Source of the DNA: Treponema sp.
Lineage (GTDB): Bacteria; Spirochaetota; Spirochaetia; Treponematales; Treponemataceae
Direction of reading: 5' to 3'
DNA: 64,000 bases
Assembly: GCA_017469785.1 (NCBI GenBank)
Contig: JAFUFU010000003.1
Coordinates: 1-64,000, forward strand
Shown here: positions 53,474 through 63,712 of the stretch, piece by piece
Numbering within the stretch: the stretch's first letter is position 1
Layout: the number at the start of each line of letters is the position of its first letter
Made by a program: the position numbers and the translations under genes
The notes under the pieces: model-generated
The model's input: only the letters and a program-made list of their open reading frames with translations
Told to the model about the DNA's origin: nothing
Databases searched by the model: none

Positions 53474-55540
53474 ATGGCAAAAAAGCTTTTAATTGCTTGT
53501 ATCTTATTCTCATTCTTTCCGCTGTTCGCGAAGACCGTCAAAGTCGGCTATTATAGGGACAGCGGGAATTTTATGTCGGGTTTTTCTCCTGGTGACGAAC
53601 GGACCGGTTATGCATATGAATATATCCAGACGGTCGCCGCTTATGCCGGCTGGGAATGTGAGTATGTTTATGGCGAATGGGACGTTCTTTACCCGGCCCT
53701 TCTCGCCGGTGAAATTGATATCCTGTCCGACGTCTCAAAAACACCGGAGCGTGAGGGGCTGCTTCTTTATCCGGACTATGCGATGGGGCGGGAGACATAT
53801 TATCTTTATTCCAACGATAAAAACGCAAAGATCAGTCCAGGTGATTTTTCGACATGGAAGGGCAAGAAAATTGCTTTGAATCGGGATTATTATCATTACA
53901 GTCTGTTTATGGATTGGCAAAAAAATAAAAATCTCGGATGCGAGTATGTCGTCTTTTCAGGAGACGATGAGTACTATTCCAAGTTTGAGAATCATGAATT
54001 CGATATGCTGCTTGAAATTGACACCGTGGCTGAGCCAAACTGGAACCCAATCATCAGAATCGGTTCCTCTGATTTTTATCTTGCCGTAACGAAATCCCGA
54101 AAAGACCTGCTTCTGGAGCTTAATGCCGCCATGGCTGAAATCTTTTCAATGAATCCCTACTACAATAACAACTTATGGCTAAAATACTTTACGGATGCTA
54201 CGGTTGCCAAAAATCTTTCTCAGCGCGAGGACGATTGGCTTAAGGCTCATCCAAAAATCAATGTGGGCTGCATGGTCGATGATTTGCCATTTGCCGCTTT
54301 CAATGATGAAAAAAATAAAGTCGAAGGTCTTGTTGTGGAAATGCTCTCACATTTTTCAGATATGTTTTCTGACGGCAAGGCTGTTTTTTCATATATGTTT
54401 TACGAGGATACGGATCTCATGTTCTCAGACTTGCAGAATGGCCTGATTGATATGATTGTTCCGATGTATCGAGATTTGAATTATGCCGAGGATTCAGGAT
54501 TTATTGTTTCCGAAAAATTCTCAGTGATGTCTGTAGGATATGCGACTAAAAACACCAGGCTGCCAGAGCAGACCGATTTTATTGCGGTGCCAAAGCGGCT
54601 CCGAATGCCTTTTTATATTAAGAGACTGTACCCAAAGGCAAATGTCCGTTTTTACAAGAGTTATGAGGACTGTGTGAAAGCGGTTCTGGACGGCGAATGT
54701 GATGGCGCTGCCTTCAATACATACAAGATGCAGGGCATCATCAATAAGAATAAAAAGTTCCGCGCGCTGAATATTCTTGAATTCCCCACTCCCTGTGAGA
54801 TTTCATTCGTATTCTCCAAAAAAAACAGGGATCTTTTTTCAATGGTGAACAAACTGATTATGCTTGCGCCCAGCGATAAAATTGACGCCAATACCGATAC
54901 ATACGTCATGAAGGTTCAGGCCTATACAAAGAAGAATTTCTTCATGGAATATTTCCTGTACGTACTCGGATCTGCACTGGTACTGCTGGCCTTACTTGTA
55001 ATTATTGTGATTGCTCTCAGACGTGTCCGGGAATACATGTTTTTTGACCCGCTTACCCATCTTCGCAACAGGCGTAGCCTAAATTCTATCATTACGAAAT
55101 TCATTCACAACGCATCAGAAAAAAACGAAGAATTCTCACTGATTCTATTTGATCTGGACGATTTTAAATATCTCAATGACACTTATGGCCATGATTTTGG
55201 CGATGAGGCTCTTGTGACTGCCGCAAATCTTGTTAAAACCGTCGTAAGAAAGCAGGACCGGGTGTTCAGATGGGGCGGAGAAGAATTTTTGATTCTTTTT
55301 AAGGGCGGTCTTGCTGACGCAAAAATGGTCGCCGAGCGCGTCCGCAGAAAAATCGAAAAAGTCACGCTAACGCATGATTACGAGCTTGTTCATTTCACAT
55401 CGACGGCCGGTGTCGCCAGCTATCAGAAAGGCTTGTCTTACATAGATTTGTTCCGTCATGTCGATATTAACCTTTACAAGGGCAAAAACAATGGGAAAAA
55501 TCAGGTCGTAGCAGATGCCATTAATATCCGCAAAAGATAA
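53474..55540 (+). CDS. Diguanylate cyclase with tandem periplasmic amino-acid-binding-like sensors
   Basis: 688 residues: signal peptide, two SBP_bac_3-type domains (about 22-240 and 255-475, the second beginning INVGCMVDDLPFAAFND), one membrane helix (about 490-515) and a GGDEF domain with FFDPLTHLRNRRSL and RWGGEEF, so active-site residues are intact. It should make cyclic di-GMP in response to a small ligand such as an amino acid. The start codon is unusually close to its promoter. Confidence 0.9.
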   Translation: MAKKLLIACILFSFFPLFAKTVKVGYYRDSGNFMSGFSPGDERTGYAYEYIQTVAAYAGWECEYVYGEWDVLYPALLAGEIDILSDVSKTPEREGLLLYPDYAMGRETYYLYSNDKNAKISPGDFSTWKGKKIALNRDYYHYSLFMDWQKNKNLGCEYVVFSGDDEYYSKFENHEFDMLLEIDTVAEPNWNPIIRIGSSDFYLAVTKSRKDLLLELNAAMAEIFSMNPYYNNNLWLKYFTDATVAKNLSQREDDWLKAHPKINVGCMVDDLPFAAFNDEKNKVEGLVVEMLSHFSDMFSDGKAVFSYMFYEDTDLMFSDLQNGLIDMIVPMYRDLNYAEDSGFIVSEKFSVMSVGYATKNTRLPEQTDFIAVPKRLRMPFYIKRLYPKANVRFYKSYEDCVKAVLDGECDGAAFNTYKMQGIINKNKKFRALNILEFPTPCEISFVFSKKNRDLFSMVNKLIMLAPSDKIDANTDTYVMKVQAYTKKNFFMEYFLYVLGSALVLLALLVIIVIALRRVREYMFFDPLTHLRNRRSLNSIITKFIHNASEKNEEFSLILFDLDDFKYLNDTYGHDFGDEALVTAANLVKTVVRKQDRVFRWGGEEFLILFKGGLADAKMVAERVRRKIEKVTLTHDYELVHFTSTAGVASYQKGLSYIDLFRHVDINLYKGKNNGKNQVVADAINIRKR

Positions 55541-55549
55541 TCAGAAGTT

Positions 55550-56740
55550 TTAGCGTTGGCAATAAAGAATCAGCCATAACTGCGGAAGCACGACAATTGC
55601 GAAAAACACGAGGCTTATCCATGTGAAGGTCTTGATGAAGGCAAATGATTTTCCCGGATATTCTCGCGCATAGAGGCGGAGATTTATAACGCTTGCAAGG
55701 CTGCCGATAATCGAGCACAAGCCTGCGCTGTCTAATCCGTATAGCAGTGCCCTTAAATCGGTGGAGAAGGGGTAAAGAACGATGCTTGCAGGAACGTTTG
55801 AAATCACCTGACTGAGAAGAATGCTCCACACATACTCATGACCTGCGACCGATTCAGAAAGAAAGGCTGAGATTGCCGGGTGACGGCAAATTGACGATGA
55901 AAAAGTGAAAAAGCACAGGAATGTGAGCAGAAGCACATAATCTGTTTTGATAAGAATCTTTCGGTCTCCAATTAAAAGCGTGAGCGTGACCAAAGCGAGT
56001 ACAAGCGGATAGTAGCGTGTCCTTGATACAATCGACGCGACCACAATCACAAAAAGCAGCAGATACATGATTCTACGTTTGTGATGTAATTTTCTGTCAG
56101 ACTCTGAGACTTCGCTTTCCTGATTTTCCTGGGCGTTTCCAAAAATCATAATCTGATTATTCTCGCTTTTGCCATGGTCTCTTAAATATAGAATGGAAAT
56201 GAACAAATATAGAAGAAATACGCTGAAAATCCAAAGGGGAAGCATCATCAGAATAAAATCCGCCGTTGAGATTCCGCTTTTTGCATAGAGAAAAAGATTC
56301 TGCGGGCTGCCGAAGGGCATGAGAAGAGAGCCTCGTATCGCGGCGATGTTTTCGAAAGTGAGGACCGGAAGAATGTATTTTTCTTTCCCTGCAGCGCGGA
56401 ACAAAATAATCGTAAGCGGTACGAAAATAATCAGCGAGACATCGTTTGTGACGAACATTGAAGAAAAAAACACGCAGAATACGAAAAATATTGTCAGCGT
56501 TTTTAGTGAAGAAAAATTTTTCGTGCGACGGATTATAGGCGCAAAAATATTCTCGCTTTTAAATCCCTCCAAAACTGAAAGGAGCATGAAGAGCGTGGCG
56601 AGAGTGCGCCAGTTGATGTCTGTCAGCAGTTCTTTTGATGGCGGAGTGATAAAAAGAGAAATAACAGCTACAAGAAGAGAAAGTGAAAGCATGATATCTT
56701 TTTTGAAAAGATTTTTGAGCCAAAGAATGAATCTGTGCAT
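55550..56740 (-). CDS. SLC13/ArsB-like anion permease
   Basis: 396 residues with about ten membrane spans of the ion transporter superfamily (CitMHS/ArsB/DASS). Signature-like segments are VTNDVSLIIFVPLTI, RGSLLMPFGSPQNLFLY and ISNVPASIVLYPFS, the two hairpin-loop regions. The substrate could be a dicarboxylate, sulfate or arsenite; no neighbour helps. Slightly short for the family (usually 420-480). It converges with the GGDEF gene, nine bases apart. Confidence 0.8.
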   Translation of the reverse strand: MHRFILWLKNLFKKDIMLSLSLLVAVISLFITPPSKELLTDINWRTLATLFMLLSVLEGFKSENIFAPIIRRTKNFSSLKTLTIFFVFCVFFSSMFVTNDVSLIIFVPLTIILFRAAGKEKYILPVLTFENIAAIRGSLLMPFGSPQNLFLYAKSGISTADFILMMLPLWIFSVFLLYLFISILYLRDHGKSENNQIMIFGNAQENQESEVSESDRKLHHKRRIMYLLLFVIVVASIVSRTRYYPLVLALVTLTLLIGDRKILIKTDYVLLLTFLCFFTFSSSICRHPAISAFLSESVAGHEYVWSILLSQVISNVPASIVLYPFSTDLRALLYGLDSAGLCSIIGSLASVINLRLYAREYPGKSFAFIKTFTWISLVFFAIVVLPQLWLILYCQR

Positions 56741-56839
56741 GGAAAGAATATAGCATAAAGCGGAATCTGTGAAAATTCCCTTGCTATTTTTAACAAAAAT
56801 ATAGTATACTTAATATGATATATTTTAAGGCTCTTGTAA

Positions 56840-57844
56840 ATGAAAGAAAAAGCTCCGCGGAACCGCACGCTCACACTGGAAGAAAATGAAATACCTCTCC
56901 TCAAAAAAGAACTCCTCTCTATAGAAGCGTTGCGCTCTTTGAGCGGGGAAAAACCGGCTGGACTTGAAAATTTCCTTAACAAAACGATAAACGCCGATTT
57001 GATGGAAGTCCTTCCTCTTCTTCCCGATGAATTCGCCGACCTCATCATCATTGATCCGCCCTATAACCTTACCAAAGATTTTGGCGGCAAGGTTTTTAAC
57101 GCCCGGTCGGAAGATGCCTATGACGAATATCTTGCGAGCTGGTTCCCTCTGGTCTGCAAAAAACTCAAAAAAACAGGCTCCCTTTACATCTGTGGTGACT
57201 GGAAATGCACATCCTCATTGCAGCGGGCTGTTCAAAAAGAGCTTACCGTTCTCAATCGAATCACCTGGCAGAGGGAAAAGGGCAGAGGAGCGGCCTCAAA
57301 CTGGAAAAACTCCATGGAAGACATCTGGTTTGCGGTCAAGAATCCCGATGATTACTATTTTGATGTAGAAGCGGTCAAGCAAAAACGGCGGGTGATTGCC
57401 CCTTACAAAGAAAACGGTGTTCCAAAAGATTGGGAAGAGAGCGAAAGCGGCAATTTTCGCCTCACTTATCCGGGTAATTTCTGGGACGATATTTCCATTC
57501 CCTTCTGGTCAATGCCAGAAAACACCGACCATCCCACGCAAAAGTCAGAGAAACTCTATGCCAAGCTGATTCTGGCAAGTTCCCGGCCTGGAGACCTGGT
57601 TTTTGATCCCTTTTTGGGAAGCGGAACTGCCAGTGTGGTGGCCAAAAAGCTGGGCCGCTCTTTTTTAGGAGTTGAACTTAGTGAAGAGTATTGCCTCTAC
57701 GCTCAAAAACGCCTCCTTCGTGCCGAAGATGACAAGTCGATTCAGGGCTATAGCGACGGAGTTTTTTGGGAGCGGAACACTGGCTCGGCTCAGAAAAAAA
57801 ACAGACGTGAATTCACGCGGCAGGACGCGGATGTTAATCTGTGA
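56840..57844 (+). CDS. DNA methyltransferase (N6-adenine/N4-cytosine type), orphan
   Basis: 334 residues. Catalytic motif IV IIDPPYNLTKDFGG comes first and the AdoMet motif I region DPFLGSGTASVVAKKL last, the beta-class order. Target recognition probably lies between (about 150-230). AAGG precedes the ATG. No endonuclease gene is adjacent: the next gene is a PLP enzyme, so it is an orphan or its partner is elsewhere. The last residues (TRQDADVNL) are coded by what looks like a degenerate CGCAGAT-type repeat extending past the stop. Confidence 0.88.
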   Translation: MKEKAPRNRTLTLEENEIPLLKKELLSIEALRSLSGEKPAGLENFLNKTINADLMEVLPLLPDEFADLIIIDPPYNLTKDFGGKVFNARSEDAYDEYLASWFPLVCKKLKKTGSLYICGDWKCTSSLQRAVQKELTVLNRITWQREKGRGAASNWKNSMEDIWFAVKNPDDYYFDVEAVKQKRRVIAPYKENGVPKDWEESESGNFRLTYPGNFWDDISIPFWSMPENTDHPTQKSEKLYAKLILASSRPGDLVFDPFLGSGTASVVAKKLGRSFLGVELSEEYCLYAQKRLLRAEDDKSIQGYSDGVFWERNTGSAQKKNRREFTRQDADVNL

Positions 57845-57909
57845 CGCTAGTCTAATCTGTAGTTTATTATTTTTGTATTTTATCATAAAATAACTTTACG
57901 AGGAAAAAA

Positions 57910-59184
57910 ATGGAAAACGCAACAAAATGTATTCACTCTGGCTATGCGCCAAAAAACGGCGAATCTCGCATGATTCCGATTATTCAGTCTACGACTTTCA
58001 AATACGACACTTCCGAAGATATGGGAAAACTTTTTGACCTTGAGGCTTCGGGCTATTTTTACACCCGCTTGCAGAACCCGACCAACGACATGGTTGCGGG
58101 AAAAATCTGTGCTCTTGAAGGCGGAAGCGCGGCCATGCTCACTTCCAGCGGCCAGGCGGCAAACTTCTTCGCTGCCTTCAATATTGCCCAGAACGGCGAC
58201 CACATCGTCGCTTCCAGCTCAATTTACGGCGGAACTTTCAATCTTTTCAATGTGACCATGCGCAAAATGGGCGTTGATTTTACTTTCATTTCCCCGGACG
58301 CAAGTGACGAAGAGATTCAGGCGGCTTTCAAGCCAAATACCAAGGCTGTCTTCGGCGAGACAATCGCAAATCCTGCCCTCACGGTCTTTGACATCGAGCG
58401 ATGGGCAAAAATCGCCCACAACAACGGCGTTCCCCTCATCGTGGACAACACTTTTGCCACGCCGATTAACTGCCGCCCCTTTGAATGGGGGGCTGATATC
58501 GTAACCCACTCAACCACGAAATACATGGACGGCCACGACGCAACGGTCGGCGGTTGTATCGTGGACTCGGGAAAATTCGACTGGATGGCTCATGCCGAAA
58601 AGTTCCCCGGTCTCTGCACTCCTGACGAAAGCTACCACGGAATCACTTATGCTGCCAAATTCGGCAAGGAAGGTGCTTTCATCACAAAATGCACCGCCCA
58701 GCTTATGCGGGATTTCGGCTCGATTCCTTCCCCAATGAATTCATACATGCTCAATCTTGGCTTGGAGTCGCTCCCTGTCCGCATGAAGCAGCACTGCGCA
58801 AACGGTCAGGCCGTAGCGGAATTCCTTTCAAAGCATCCCAATGTTACATCCGTAAACTACCCCGGCCTTAAAGACAACAAATATTACGCTTTGGCTCAGA
58901 AATACATGCCAAACGGTACTTGCGGCGTCGTCAGTTTCTGCATCAAGGGCGGACGAAAAGCGGCTGAGACTTTCATGAAGAACCTCAAGCTTGCCATGAT
59001 TGCGACCCATGTAGCCGATGCCCGCACTTGCGTCCTTCATCCGGCTTCTGCAACTCACCGCCAGCTTACCGATGAAGAGCTTGTGGCTTGTGGTGTTGCC
59101 CCGGATATGGTTCGCTTTTCATGCGGAATCGAGGCTTCCGAGGACATTATCGCGGATTTAAAGCAGGCATTGGATTCAATCTAA
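57910..59184 (+). CDS. metY: O-acetylhomoserine sulfhydrylase-like PLP enzyme
   Basis: 424 residues of the Cys/Met metabolism PLP family. TKCIHSGYAPKNGE and PIIQSTTF at the N-terminus, YTRLQNPTNDMVAGKICALEGG, the PLP lysine in THSTTKYMDGHDATVGG and the C-terminal HPASATHRQLTDEEL fit O-acetylhomoserine (thiol)-lyase, which makes homocysteine from O-acetylhomoserine and sulfide. Methionine gamma-lyase is a possible alternative. GAGG precedes the ATG. No S-box or SAM riboswitch fits in the 65-base upstream gap. Confidence 0.88.
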   Translation: MENATKCIHSGYAPKNGESRMIPIIQSTTFKYDTSEDMGKLFDLEASGYFYTRLQNPTNDMVAGKICALEGGSAAMLTSSGQAANFFAAFNIAQNGDHIVASSSIYGGTFNLFNVTMRKMGVDFTFISPDASDEEIQAAFKPNTKAVFGETIANPALTVFDIERWAKIAHNNGVPLIVDNTFATPINCRPFEWGADIVTHSTTKYMDGHDATVGGCIVDSGKFDWMAHAEKFPGLCTPDESYHGITYAAKFGKEGAFITKCTAQLMRDFGSIPSPMNSYMLNLGLESLPVRMKQHCANGQAVAEFLSKHPNVTSVNYPGLKDNKYYALAQKYMPNGTCGVVSFCIKGGRKAAETFMKNLKLAMIATHVADARTCVLHPASATHRQLTDEELVACGVAPDMVRFSCGIEASEDIIADLKQALDSI

Positions 59185-59186
59185 TC

Positions 59187-59215
59187 TTGCTTTTATCTTA
59201 ATTCTCGCCGATAAT
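59187..59215 (+). promoter_or_regulatory. Promoter of the solute-binding lipoprotein gene
   Basis: TTGCTT (59187-59192), 17 bases, GATAAT (59210-59215). The leader then holds a hairpin GGAGGC/GCCTCC (59234-59253), which contains a decoy ATG at 59232. Confidence 0.55.
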
Positions 59216-59276
59216 ATATAGAAGAATTTTTATGGAGGCGCGGAAAGTGCCTCCGTTTGAACATAAGGATTTATCC

Positions 59277-60854
59277 ATGAAGAAGATTTTTAAAATCATT
59301 TCGGCTTTTTTTTCGGCAGGCATTTTGCTCACAGCTTGTGAACGAATAGATATTGAAGGTATCGGCGAGCTTAACAAAGTTGTATTGTGGTATAGCCCTT
59401 ATTCAAGCGATGCTGACCCGCTTCCAATGGATAGTGTTCTCATAGACCACGTTGAAAAGGATTTGGGAATTTCACTGGTTGCTGTTCCGCTTCCGCTGGA
59501 CAAAGCTGAGCAGGAAGCATTGATTATGGATGCTGCTCACAAGAATTCTCTTCCTGATATTTTTATGGTAAACCGTGACATGCTCACAACTCTCGTAAAA
59601 GAAAACTATGTCGCTCGTGTTGACCGCATGTATGAGCTGATGCCGGAAAGAACTGCCCGTATGTACGACGAAACGGCAAAAGCGTCTTCTTCTATTGACG
59701 GTGTTTCTTACGCGCTTTCTCAGTCCGGTTCAATTGACCGGAACGAGGGCGTGCTTATCCGAAAGGACTGGCTTGATAAGCTTGGCTTGCAGGTTCCGGT
59801 CACGCTGGATGATTATTACAATGTAATGAAAGCGTTCACTGTCAATGATCCTGACGATGATGGCTTGAACAACACCTACGGTTATGGCGGCTTTATCGAA
59901 ATCCGTGCTGTCGAGGATGGCCTTGGCTGCCGTTTTGCGCCTTTCTTCGGTGCCTTTGGCGTTGAAGGAACTTTCAATTCATCAAAGAGCAATCCTGGTC
60001 TTAACGTCCACAAGCCTGAGTACTTTGAGGCTGTAAAATACTTGGCCCGTCTCGCATCTGAGCGTCTAATTGATCCAAAATGGGCGATTTATACAAAAAA
60101 TGAATTCCGTGATGCCTGGAAGGAAGGCAAATTCGGCATAATGCGTGAACAGAATGCCGCTTTTGCGCTGGAAGCAAACTACAAAGACTTTGACAAACGT
60201 TTCCCGGAAGGGGAATGGATTCTGATTGATCCTCCAGTCGGACCGAAGGGGCACTCATCTGTCGGTGCTTTCTCTCCTGGATACCGACATTATGCTGTTT
60301 CTCGCCGTGCTCAGGAGCTTGGAAAGATTCCGATTATTGCGCGTCTTCTTGAATGGATGAGCACGGATGGTTATATCACGGTCGTCTACGGTGAAGAAGC
60401 TGTAAACTACATGCTTGATGATGACGGGCACGTCGTCGTCGACGGTCTGCAGGATCCTGCTCTGGCTTATACGCAGAAAGCGGCCGCGCCTCTTCTTCAG
60501 TTGCGAAATCTTGTTTTCCACAATAGTAATGAAGAGCTTGCAGAACGTTATCCTGCATGGATTTCAAAGAACGGCAAAGAAATGAATCCTTTTAAGCTGC
60601 TGCGTGAAATGCAGAAATGCACATGGACAATTGGTGTCAATATTCCTGGAACTTCAAAAGAACTCAAGACCTTCTATGAGGATGGAATTCGTGATTTTGT
60701 TGCCGGACGAAGAAAGCTTGAAACATGGGATCTTTGGATAAAGGAATTTGACAGGCTTGGAGGAGCTGATTGGGAGCGTCGCTGTCTTTTGTATGCTGAC
60801 GAAAACGCACTTCTCATGGACAATGTCTATGTTTCTGGAAAGGATGATCAATAA
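59277..60854 (+). CDS. Extracellular solute-binding lipoprotein (orphan)
   Basis: 525 residues from ATG 59277 behind AAGGA; the ATG at 59232 lies at the foot of a leader hairpin and lacks a ribosome-binding site. The lipoprotein signal ends in ILLTAC. The fold is of the larger family 1 sugar- or oligosaccharide-binding proteins (FMVNRDMLTTLVKENYV, VLIRKDWLDKLGLQVP, NDPDDDGLNNTYGYGG, a calcium-binding-like loop). No permease or ATPase is adjacent. It overlaps the guanine deaminase gene by one base. The ligand is unknown. Confidence 0.85.
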   Translation: MKKIFKIISAFFSAGILLTACERIDIEGIGELNKVVLWYSPYSSDADPLPMDSVLIDHVEKDLGISLVAVPLPLDKAEQEALIMDAAHKNSLPDIFMVNRDMLTTLVKENYVARVDRMYELMPERTARMYDETAKASSSIDGVSYALSQSGSIDRNEGVLIRKDWLDKLGLQVPVTLDDYYNVMKAFTVNDPDDDGLNNTYGYGGFIEIRAVEDGLGCRFAPFFGAFGVEGTFNSSKSNPGLNVHKPEYFEAVKYLARLASERLIDPKWAIYTKNEFRDAWKEGKFGIMREQNAAFALEANYKDFDKRFPEGEWILIDPPVGPKGHSSVGAFSPGYRHYAVSRRAQELGKIPIIARLLEWMSTDGYITVVYGEEAVNYMLDDDGHVVVDGLQDPALAYTQKAAAPLLQLRNLVFHNSNEELAERYPAWISKNGKEMNPFKLLREMQKCTWTIGVNIPGTSKELKTFYEDGIRDFVAGRRKLETWDLWIKEFDRLGGADWERRCLLYADENALLMDNVYVSGKDDQ

Positions 60855-61321
60855 TGACAAACGAGGAATGCATGAAACGGGCTATCCTGCTCTCTGAGGA
60901 GAATGTTCTGAATGGCGGAGGGCCCTTTGCCGCTCTTATCGTAAAAAACGGTGAGATTGTCGCGGAAGGGACAAACCGTGTCACTGCTGATTTTGACCCT
61001 ACGGCACATGCTGAGGTAAATGCAATCCGGGCTGCCTGTAAGAAACTTGGAACATTCAATCTGGAAGGTTATTCTGTATTCACGTCCTGTGAGCCGTGCC
61101 CCATGTGTCTTGGCGCAATATATTGGGCTCATCTCTCAAAAATTTACTACGGAAACAACCGTACTGATGCAGCTGAAATAGGATTTGACGATGATTTTAT
61201 CTATCGGGAAATACCCCTGCCTTTGGAAAAGCGTTCTATCCCTATGGAGCAATTGCTTCACGGCGACTCCATAATTACCTTCAAAAAATGGACCGAAAAA
61301 TCCGATAAAAAACTTTATTGA
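60854..61321 (+). CDS. guaD: Guanine deaminase-like nucleoside/base deaminase
   Basis: 155 residues of the cytidine-deaminase-like zinc family. Zinc/proton-shuttle motif THAEVNAIRAA and CEPCPMCLGAIYW. The C-terminal FDDDFIYREIPLPLEKR segment matches guanine deaminases of the Bacillus type rather than TadA. It would convert guanine to xanthine. The start codon overlaps the stop of the solute-binding gene, indicating co-translation. Confidence 0.85.
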   Translation: MTNEECMKRAILLSEENVLNGGGPFAALIVKNGEIVAEGTNRVTADFDPTAHAEVNAIRAACKKLGTFNLEGYSVFTSCEPCPMCLGAIYWAHLSKIYYGNNRTDAAEIGFDDDFIYREIPLPLEKRSIPMEQLLHGDSIITFKKWTEKSDKKLY

Positions 61322-61345
61322 AACTAAAATCTTCCTTAAATTCTT

Positions 61346-61374
61346 TTGCAAAATACAAAATCTCTTGTTATAAT
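61346..61374 (+). promoter_or_regulatory. Promoter of the chemoreceptor gene
   Basis: TTGCAA (61346-61351), 17 bases, TATAAT (61369-61374). The leader is about 48 bases with CAGGAG before the ATG. Confidence 0.75.
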
Positions 61375-61428
61375 ATATATGAATAGAAGATTCCGTAGCG
61401 TTCTAATACTGTTTTTTCAGGAGTTTAT

Positions 61429-63636
61429 ATGGAAAAAGAAAACGAAACAGCAAGAGGTTTTAAAAGCATTCGGACAAAACTTGTTTTAACAACAGGGCTG
61501 TGTCTTATCGGCTTGTTAACCGTTTGTTCAATCTTCATCTTGTCCAATGTATCAAAACGATTTCGTGAAATTTCAAACAATTATCTGCACGAAATGGCTT
61601 CTTATTATGCTGAAAGCACAAAGGCAATTGTCGCTCATGAATATGCCACATGCGCGGCTTTAAAAACAAGTATCGAGCAGATTGACTCAATTCCTGCCTC
61701 ACAACGTCGTGAATATGTTAACGCGGTTTTGAAGCAGGCTCTCATTGACAATGAAAATTTTGTCGATACATGGGTCGTTTATGAGCCGAATGCGCTGGAT
61801 GGTCTTGATTCTCAATATGTCAATGCCGAAAACCACGATGCGACAGGTCGTTTCATCCCATATTGGACCAAAGTCGGCACAACCATTGAATGCACTCCGC
61901 TTACTGATTACGAAGACGGCTTTTGGTACACAAATCCTCTCAAAAGCCCGACTGGAATCCTCATTGACCCGAACCCATACGAAATCGGTGGAAAAACAAT
62001 ATGGGTCTGTGGTGTCGCCTTCCCGATTCATGATAAAAACGGTCGGGCGATTGGCGTTATCGGTCTTGATATGTCCCTGAGCACCCTTGAGTCTCTCTTG
62101 AAGCGGGTAAAAGTCTATGAGACAGGCTATCTCTCGCTTATTTCTGATACTGGTCTTGTTGCCGTTGAAGCAAATTCAGCCAACGAGGGTGAAATCCTGC
62201 CTGAATATTCTGATTCTTCAACGTCCCAGCTCTTTGCGACGGGAAAGCGCACTCTTGAGCCATTCGGAATGCATGCAACAGTTGATGGAAAAGACCTGCT
62301 TAAATATTTCCAGCCTTTCACAGTTGAGGACGCAAAAGAAGTCTGGTTCCTTGGAATGAATGTCAATGAAAAAGAAATCACGGCTGTGGCACGGCAGGTT
62401 TTTGCAATCGTCTTGTCTACTTTTATACTTACGGCTTTTATTATTCTCCTTGTTCTCTTCTTCATTATTCGCGGCGTCGTCCATGAAATGAATAAAGGTG
62501 TCGCCGCAATGAAAAACATCGCTCAGGGAGATGGGGATTTGACTGTCCGTATGGCGGTTCACACTGACAACGAGCTTGGCAAAATGTACAAATTCTTTAA
62601 TCTCACTATAGAGAAGATTCAGGACTCAATCAGGCAGGTCAAGCAGGTCACTAATAATTTGAGCGAGCAGGGAGCTGCCCTTGGTGACAGCATGAATGAT
62701 ACGGCTGCAAGTGCAAATGAGATTACCGCAAATATTGATTCTGTGAACAAGCAGGTTCAGCAACAGGGACATAATGTCCACGAGGCAAAAGATGCTCTCA
62801 GTTCAATCAACGCGAGCGTTAATGAGCTTGTTTCCAACATTCAAAGTCAAAGTTCAAGCGTCGTTGAGTCTTCTTCTGCCATCGAAGAAATGGTTGCTAA
62901 TATCCGTTCCGTCACAGGAATCCTTGAAAAGAACGGTGGAACAATCAAGTCGCTTGAAAATTCTTCTGAAGAAGGACGGGCAAGTATCAATTCTTCTGTT
63001 GAGGCTGTCAAGAAAATTCAGGAGCAGTCGGGAACCCTTCTTGAGGCAAGTAAAATCATCCAGTCCATCGCAAGCCAGACAAACATGCTGGCCATGAATG
63101 CGGCTATTGAGGCGGCTCATGCAGGAGAAAGCGGAAAAGGATTCTCTGTCGTTGCTGATGAAATCCGTAAACTGGCCGAAGATTCAAACAAGCAGGGTAA
63201 AAACATTACCAACAATCTGAAGGTCGTTCTCTCCAGCTTGAAAGATGTATCTGACTCTTCAACGCGATTGCAGGAGCAGTTCAACGAAATCTACGAACTT
63301 ACACAGGCCGTTGCTCGTCAGGAGCTTACCATCATGAACGCCATGCACGAGCAGTCTGAGGGTGGCGAGCAGATTCTTGAGGCAATCAAGCAGATTCAGG
63401 ATGTTACGGCAAGCGTCAAAGGCTCTAGCGATGCCATGGAAGATGCAACTGAGGCTGCAAATGTCAAGATGGACAATCTTATGCGACTCACCGAAGAAAT
63501 TACGGCCAGCATGGATGAAATGTCAATCGGCATTGAGTCAATCAACCACTCAATCAATGCCGTAAACGACATGACCCATAAAAACACGGAGAGTATCGAG
63601 TCTCTCGGAGAAGCTGTCAGCAAGTTTAAGGTGTAG
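61429..63636 (+). CDS. Methyl-accepting chemotaxis protein with dCache sensor
   Basis: 735 residues: cytoplasmic start, helix (about 18-42), periplasmic double Cache domain (about 45-315, with [22 protein letters not shown] and VIGLDMSL), helix (about 325-345), HAMP and a long signalling coiled coil. The conserved hairpin tip is [20 protein letters not shown] near residue 550. It transmits ligand signals to CheA/CheW. The receptor ends without a CheR-tether pentapeptide. It has its own promoter and terminator, so it is monocistronic. Confidence 0.93.
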   Translation: MEKENETARGFKSIRTKLVLTTGLCLIGLLTVCSIFILSNVSKRFREISNNYLHEMASYYAESTKAIVAHEYATCAALKTSIEQIDSIPASQRREYVNAVLKQALIDNENFVDTWVVYEPNALDGLDSQYVNAENHDATGRFIPYWTKVGTTIECTPLTDYEDGFWYTNPLKSPTGILIDPNPYEIGGKTIWVCGVAFPIHDKNGRAIGVIGLDMSLSTLESLLKRVKVYETGYLSLISDTGLVAVEANSANEGEILPEYSDSSTSQLFATGKRTLEPFGMHATVDGKDLLKYFQPFTVEDAKEVWFLGMNVNEKEITAVARQVFAIVLSTFILTAFIILLVLFFIIRGVVHEMNKGVAAMKNIAQGDGDLTVRMAVHTDNELGKMYKFFNLTIEKIQDSIRQVKQVTNNLSEQGAALGDSMNDTAASANEITANIDSVNKQVQQQGHNVHEAKDALSSINASVNELVSNIQSQSSSVVESSSAIEEMVANIRSVTGILEKNGGTIKSLENSSEEGRASINSSVEAVKKIQEQSGTLLEASKIIQSIASQTNMLAMNAAIEAAHAGESGKGFSVVADEIRKLAEDSNKQGKNITNNLKVVLSSLKDVSDSSTRLQEQFNEIYELTQAVARQELTIMNAMHEQSEGGEQILEAIKQIQDVTASVKGSSDAMEDATEAANVKMDNLMRLTEEITASMDEMSIGIESINHSINAVNDMTHKNTESIESLGEAVSKFKV

Positions 63637-63663
63637 TATACATCTTCAATTTTCGGTATACTG

Positions 63664-63700
63664 TCCGCAATAGGTTCTGCCTTTTGCGGATTTTTTATTT
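63664..63700 (+). terminator. Intrinsic terminator abutting the fabF ribosome-binding site
   Basis: TCCGCAA and TTGCGGA pair across a 13-base loop and run into TTTTTTATTTT, directly before TAGGAG of the next gene. Same arrangement as before mscL. Confidence 0.8.
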
Positions 63701-63712
63701 TAGGAGCAATAT

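Noticed and set aside
57845..57909. SAM riboswitch upstream of the O-acetylhomoserine sulfhydrylase-like gene
   Set aside because: Only 65 bases are available, partly repeat-derived, with no S-box core and no terminator.
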